DNA of 5,855 nt from an uncultured bacterium (lineage in GTDB: Bacteria > Cyanobacteriota > Vampirovibrionia > Gastranaerophilales > Gastranaerophilaceae), in NCBI GenBank assembly GCA_947365485.1, contig CANAXK010000107.1:1-5855 (forward strand). The letters are read 5' to 3'. The position numbers and the translations under genes were made by a program. Numbering within the stretch: the stretch's first letter is position 1; each line of letters starts with the position of its first letter. Of the stretch, positions 5,413 to 5,855 are shown piece by piece. The notes below the pieces were generated by a model. The model was not told the origin of the DNA. It ran no database searches and saw only the letters and a program-made list of their open reading frames with translations.

Positions 5413-5855
5413 TTAATCCACCCATCCTGAACTTTTTGCGTTAATGTAGTTAACCGGAGCAGGAGTGATAAGGTTTCTTGCCTGCTGAATCAAATCCAAA
5501 GAGTTTTTGTATTTGTTTGAAAAATGAATTGTATTAACATCTGCAAAGCTCATTCCGCCTAGGTTGTTGCGGATTTGGGATGTGTGCAAAAGATGCTGCA
5601 ATCTCTTTATAAGGTGATAATTGTCAGTGTTATCAGGAACAGAATAATCAATCGTCAAATCAGGGTTGTAAGTCTTTTCCAGAGAAAGTTCCTGCGCTGT
5701 TTGGATATTAACATAATCAGCAACCTTTGCAGTAACATCACCAACCGGAGCGTAGTAAACGAGCCATTCAGAGCATTTTTTAACAGCTTTTGCAATCGTG
5801 CTTGAGAATATAAAATCCTCGCCAGCCATTTTATACATCGCGCCGTGCGGTCTCA
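5413..5855 (-). CDS. Unrecognised protein, C-terminal part (cut by window edge)
   Basis: This frame is open from the right window edge to a TAA at 5415-5413, giving 146 visible residues. There is an ATG at 5838, but neither it nor the ATG at 5829 has a ribosome binding site, and the codons before it stay open (reading R-P-H-G-A), so I treat the gene as starting outside the window. I do not recognise the family. The visible part is soluble-looking, with no hydrophobic helix or signal peptide. It has a mixed N-terminal stretch (about 10-55, including EWLVYYAPVGDVTAKVADYV), a His/Leu-rich helical segment around HLIKRLQHLLHTSQIRNNL, and an Asn-rich tail ending GWVD. The yvcK start lies 2 bases beyond the stop, so the two are likely co-transcribed and perhaps translationally coupled. 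That is the only functional hint. Confidence 0.75.
   Translation of the reverse strand, partial: RPHGAMYKMAGEDFIFSSTIAKAVKKCSEWLVYYAPVGDVTAKVADYVNIQTAQELSLEKTYNPDLTIDYSVPDNTDNYHLIKRLQHLLHTSQIRNNLGGMSFADVNTIHFSNKYKNSLDLIQQARNLITPAPVNYINAKSSGWVD
5417..5423 (-). promoter_or_regulatory. Ribosome binding site that favours the downstream yvcK start
   Basis: GGGTGGA, an imperfect Shine-Dalgarno sequence, lies 6 bases before the ATG at 5410 and inside the last codons of the upstream gene. The alternative ATG at 5425 has no properly spaced site. Confidence 0.6.

Overview
The window is a dense, single-direction stretch of a bacterial chromosome. Every gene I can support lies on the minus strand, so transcription runs from the right edge to the left edge. 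In that order the genes are: the C-terminal end of an unrecognised protein (cut by the right edge), a YvcK/CofD-like protein with an added membrane anchor, panB, panC, an unnamed two-helix membrane protein, dapA, and the start of secD (cut by the left edge). The gaps between them are about 2, 62, 49, 0, 52 and 70 bases. No gap is longer than 70 bases, and I see no convincing Rho-independent terminator, tRNA, rRNA, riboswitch, CRISPR array or insertion sequence. The layout fits one long operon, or a few overlapping transcription units, of housekeeping genes.

Functionally, panB and panC encode two steps of pantothenate (coenzyme A precursor) synthesis. dapA commits aspartate semialdehyde to diaminopimelate/lysine and so to peptidoglycan. 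The YvcK-family protein belongs to a group linked in other bacteria to UDP-sugar binding, central carbon use and cell-wall synthesis. SecD is part of the protein-export machinery. A wall/membrane/cofactor theme is plausible, but the shared operon is the only direct evidence for it.

The least explained gene is the membrane protein between panC and dapA. It starts directly after the panC stop, with its ribosome binding site inside the panC tail. Its cytosolic part reads to me like a degenerate class III nucleotide-cyclase homology domain that has lost catalytic residues. Other points are an acidic insertion in PanC, a DapA whose allosteric-site residues suggest it is not inhibited by lysine, and four tandem copies of an 8-base repeat in the yvcK-panB gap.

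Organism: a bacterium of moderate to low GC with strong AAAGGAG-type ribosome binding sites. The membrane-anchored YvcK is a form I associate with the cyanobacterial lineage, while PanC is not fused to cytidylate kinase as it commonly is in photosynthetic cyanobacteria. My tentative guess is a non-photosynthetic cyanobacterial relative (Melainabacteria/Gastranaerophilales type), but this is an inference from general resemblance and is not proven by the sequence.
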